A stretch of DNA of 64,000 nt from contig NZ_WIXL01000002.1 in NCBI RefSeq assembly GCF_010993955.1, positions 186,001 to 250,000 on the forward strand, read 5' to 3'. Numbering within the stretch: position 1 is the first letter of the stretch; each line of letters opens with the position of its first letter. Below are positions 62,022-64,000 of the stretch, in pieces. Source of the stretch: Oceanobacillus halotolerans (lineage in GTDB: Bacteria > Bacillota > Bacilli > Bacillales > Amphibacillaceae). Below the pieces are notes generated by a model, which had not been told where the DNA came from, did no database searches, and saw nothing but the letters and a program-made list of their open reading frames with translations. The translations under genes were made by a program, and so were the position numbers.

Positions 62022-63836
62022 TCAATTTGATTTACTTAATTGTTTATGGATATCAATAATTTTCATGGCAATTTGTGCCGCTCTTATTGGATCATTCTGC
62101 TGCTCAGCTATTCTCTGCTCTTCTTTTAATGATTCCAAATGGACCATATCACTATTTTGTGTTTTGATTAGTCGAATGTAATCATTAAGTTCCTTATCAT
62201 TAATATCTTCTTGTAGAGAAGTCATTGCAATCTCTGCCACTACTTGTTTGATGTGTGTATCTGTTAACCATTCAATAAACAAACTGACATCTGGCGGATT
62301 GCCTTCTTCATAAAACGCATATAAATGCGTGACAATAATTTTATGTTCATCAATATTAAATGATGCCCCAATTTCTTCTTGTACTTTATCTACAATCGAT
62401 GAATCCTGTAACAAATAGGCAATTAACATTCTTTCTGCATTATGAAATGCTGGCAATAATTTCTTGGAAGCGTATGTTGCTGTTTTTTTATTAGTATTTC
62501 GTTCCCTGTTACGCTTATCCTTTTTAGTACCTAACTTTTGACGATACGCTTCTAATTCTTCCTTTAATGTTTCCATTGATACATGATATTCATCATGCAA
62601 TACTTTCATATAATATTCTCGTTCAATGGGACTTTCAATCGTTGCAAGCTGTTGTAGAATCTTTTCTATATAGTTAATGCGATCTCCTTCGAGACTAAGG
62701 TTATAGTCTCTTTTAAAATATCGCATGTAAAAACTCATAAATGTATGACTTGCTTTTATCACTTCATGTTGAAAGGCATCTGGACCATAGGTATTAATAT
62801 AACTATCTGGATCCATTCCATCTTTTAAATTTGCAACTTTCACCTGACATCCAACTTGTCTCAGTAGGACAGCCGCTTTATATGTTGCCTCTATTCCAGG
62901 CTTGTCAGCATCGTAACAAATTATAACAGTATCAACATAACGTTTTAGCAGCTTTGCCTGCATTTCCGTAAGTGAAGTACCTAGTGTCGCAACACCATTT
63001 TTCACACCTGCTTGATAGGCTGAAATCGTATCCATATATCCTTCAAATAAAACGACTTCATTCAATTTACGGATATGTTTTTTTGCTAAATCAAAGTTAT
63101 AGAGCATTTTTCCTTTTTGAAATAAATCACTCTCAGAACTATTTAAGTATTTTGGTTCCTGGTCATGTATTGTACGGCCGCCGAATCCTACCGTTTTTCC
63201 TAAATGGTTGCGTATCGGAAAAACTACCCGACCACGAAACCGATCTGTTACATGCCCATCATCATGTAATGAAAGAAAACCAGCTTTTACTAAGGTTTGC
63301 GCTTGGTATCCTTTTTTCTTTAAGAATTCAGTTGTAAAGTCATTTACATTTGGCGCATATCCTAACTGGAATTTATCAATGATATCATCTGTGATACCTC
63401 TTTCATTAAAATATTGATACCCTTCCTTCCCATCTTTTGTATATCGTAATAGATGGTGATATAGCTTTGTTAACCATTCATATGCCGATAATATGTCTTG
63501 GTTTTCCTCTGAAAGGGAATTTTCTGTATTTAAGGCTGTCTCAGGTAACTCAATTCCATTACGTTCGGCCAGATATCGTATTGCTTCCTGGAAAGAAAAA
63601 TCTTCTATTTCCATTAGAAATGTAACTACATTTCCGCCTTTGCCACACCCAAAGCAACGAAAAATTTGCTTCTCCTGAGTCACAGAGAAAGACGGTGTTT
63701 TTTCCCCATGAAACGGACACAGACCAAAGTAATTCCGCCCCTGCTTTTTAAGTTGTACATATTCCCCGATCACATCAACAATATCAGTTGATTGTCGGAT
63801 TTCGGATATGACATCTTCTGGTATTTGATTTGACAC
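62022..63836 (-). CDS. dnaG: DNA primase
   Basis: About 604 aa. The zinc finger CPFHGEKTP near 38 with CFGCGKGG near 60, the RNA polymerase/TOPRIM domain ([13 protein letters not shown] near 265, DADKPG near 312) and a helicase-binding C-terminus. It makes RNA primers for replication. The start is likely GTG at 63836, giving (V)[15 protein letters not shown], which lines up with other DnaG starts; GGTGG lies 5 nt upstream. An ATG at 63848 is the alternative. Confidence 0.95.
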   Translation of the reverse strand: MSNQIPEDVISEIRQSTDIVDVIGEYVQLKKQGRNYFGLCPFHGEKTPSFSVTQEKQIFRCFGCGKGGNVVTFLMEIEDFSFQEAIRYLAERNGIELPETALNTENSLSEENQDILSAYEWLTKLYHHLLRYTKDGKEGYQYFNERGITDDIIDKFQLGYAPNVNDFTTEFLKKKGYQAQTLVKAGFLSLHDDGHVTDRFRGRVVFPIRNHLGKTVGFGGRTIHDQEPKYLNSSESDLFQKGKMLYNFDLAKKHIRKLNEVVLFEGYMDTISAYQAGVKNGVATLGTSLTEMQAKLLKRYVDTVIICYDADKPGIEATYKAAVLLRQVGCQVKVANLKDGMDPDSYINTYGPDAFQHEVIKASHTFMSFYMRYFKRDYNLSLEGDRINYIEKILQQLATIESPIEREYYMKVLHDEYHVSMETLKEELEAYRQKLGTKKDKRNRERNTNKKTATYASKKLLPAFHNAERMLIAYLLQDSSIVDKVQEEIGASFNIDEHKIIVTHLYAFYEEGNPPDVSLFIEWLTDTHIKQVVAEIAMTSLQEDINDKELNDYIRLIKTQNSDMVHLESLKEEQRIAEQQNDPIRAAQIAMKIIDIHKQLSKSN

Positions 63837-63924
63837 AAGAACCACCATACTTCACTCTTAATATTCGTGACGAACGAAATAAAATCCTTCGTCATTCGAC
63901 AAATTTTTTTATTATGCGAAAAAA

Positions 63925-63961
63925 ATTTCCTTCTAACATATTGCTGAGACTTAGAAGGATT
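63925..63961 (-). terminator. Possible terminator upstream of dnaG
   Basis: Minus strand CCTTCTAA ... TTAGAAGG, followed by AAATTTTTTT. It would end a gene that begins beyond the right edge. Confidence 0.65.
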
Positions 63962-64000
63962 ATCATCTTGAATTTACAGGTTATCCACAAATGGCAAATC

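Overview
The window is a low-GC Firmicute chromosome segment, most likely a spore-forming Bacillaceae of the Oceanobacillus/Virgibacillus type. The gene content and order follow the Bacillus subtilis folD-to-dnaG region: a full spoIIIA operon, spoVAF, mntR, the gcv operon under a glycine riboswitch, the comG operon, many yqh/yqg/yqf genes, a DUF2759 gene, sigA and dnaG. The genus is inferred from gene content and from dense intergenic repeats; it is not proven.

Layout. 1-15 kb: folD (partial), nusB, yqhY, accC, accB, the eight-gene spoIIIA operon with a recognisable sigma-E promoter, efp, an aminopeptidase P-like gene, aroQ, yqhR, yqhP and mntR. 14.0-17.6 kb: a B12-dependent ribonucleotide reductase gene (nrdJ), placed where B. 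subtilis has lipM, interrupted by a ~991-nt group I intron that carries a LAGLIDADG endonuclease gene. The intron sits exactly inside the active-site motif NPCG|E, and twin NrdR-box-like palindromes lie upstream. 18-25 kb: yqhL, gcvPB-gcvPA-gcvT with tandem glycine riboswitch, then divergent yqhH-yqhG. 25-31 kb: yqzE (apparently with an AUU start), a TnpB remnant, aroK, comGABCDEFG, a Cys-rich ArsR-like regulator and yqgY. 31.6 kb: a probable orphan small RNA. 32-45 kb: yqgX, a DUF2759 gene, an LTA synthase, a wrecked glcK, yqgQ, spoVAF, a membrane-anchored protein of unknown function, a rhomboid protease, a ThiF/MoeB protein, yqgN and rpmG. 45-51 kb: pbpA, an MFS transporter, sodA and six tRNA genes preceded by a 141-bp triplicated sequence. 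51-64 kb: Na/Pi transporter, NfeD protein, yqfZ, yqfX, yqfT, nfo, cshB, yqfO, trmK, cccA, sigA and dnaG (macromolecular-synthesis type end).

The main accessory signal is not a gene cluster but a set of short dispersed repeats. Nearly every large intergenic gap holds modules of at least four families, here named A to D. One copy of family A (~123 bp, two hairpins) lies inside glcK between codons that are contiguous in homologues, so this family has moved or been copied. Working together, the genes are mainly housekeeping: fatty-acid initiation (accBC), translation (efp, rpmG, tRNAs, trmK), one-carbon/glycine catabolism (folD, gcv, yqgN), DNA precursor supply and replication (nrdJ, dnaG), sporulation channel (spoIIIA) and DNA uptake (comG).
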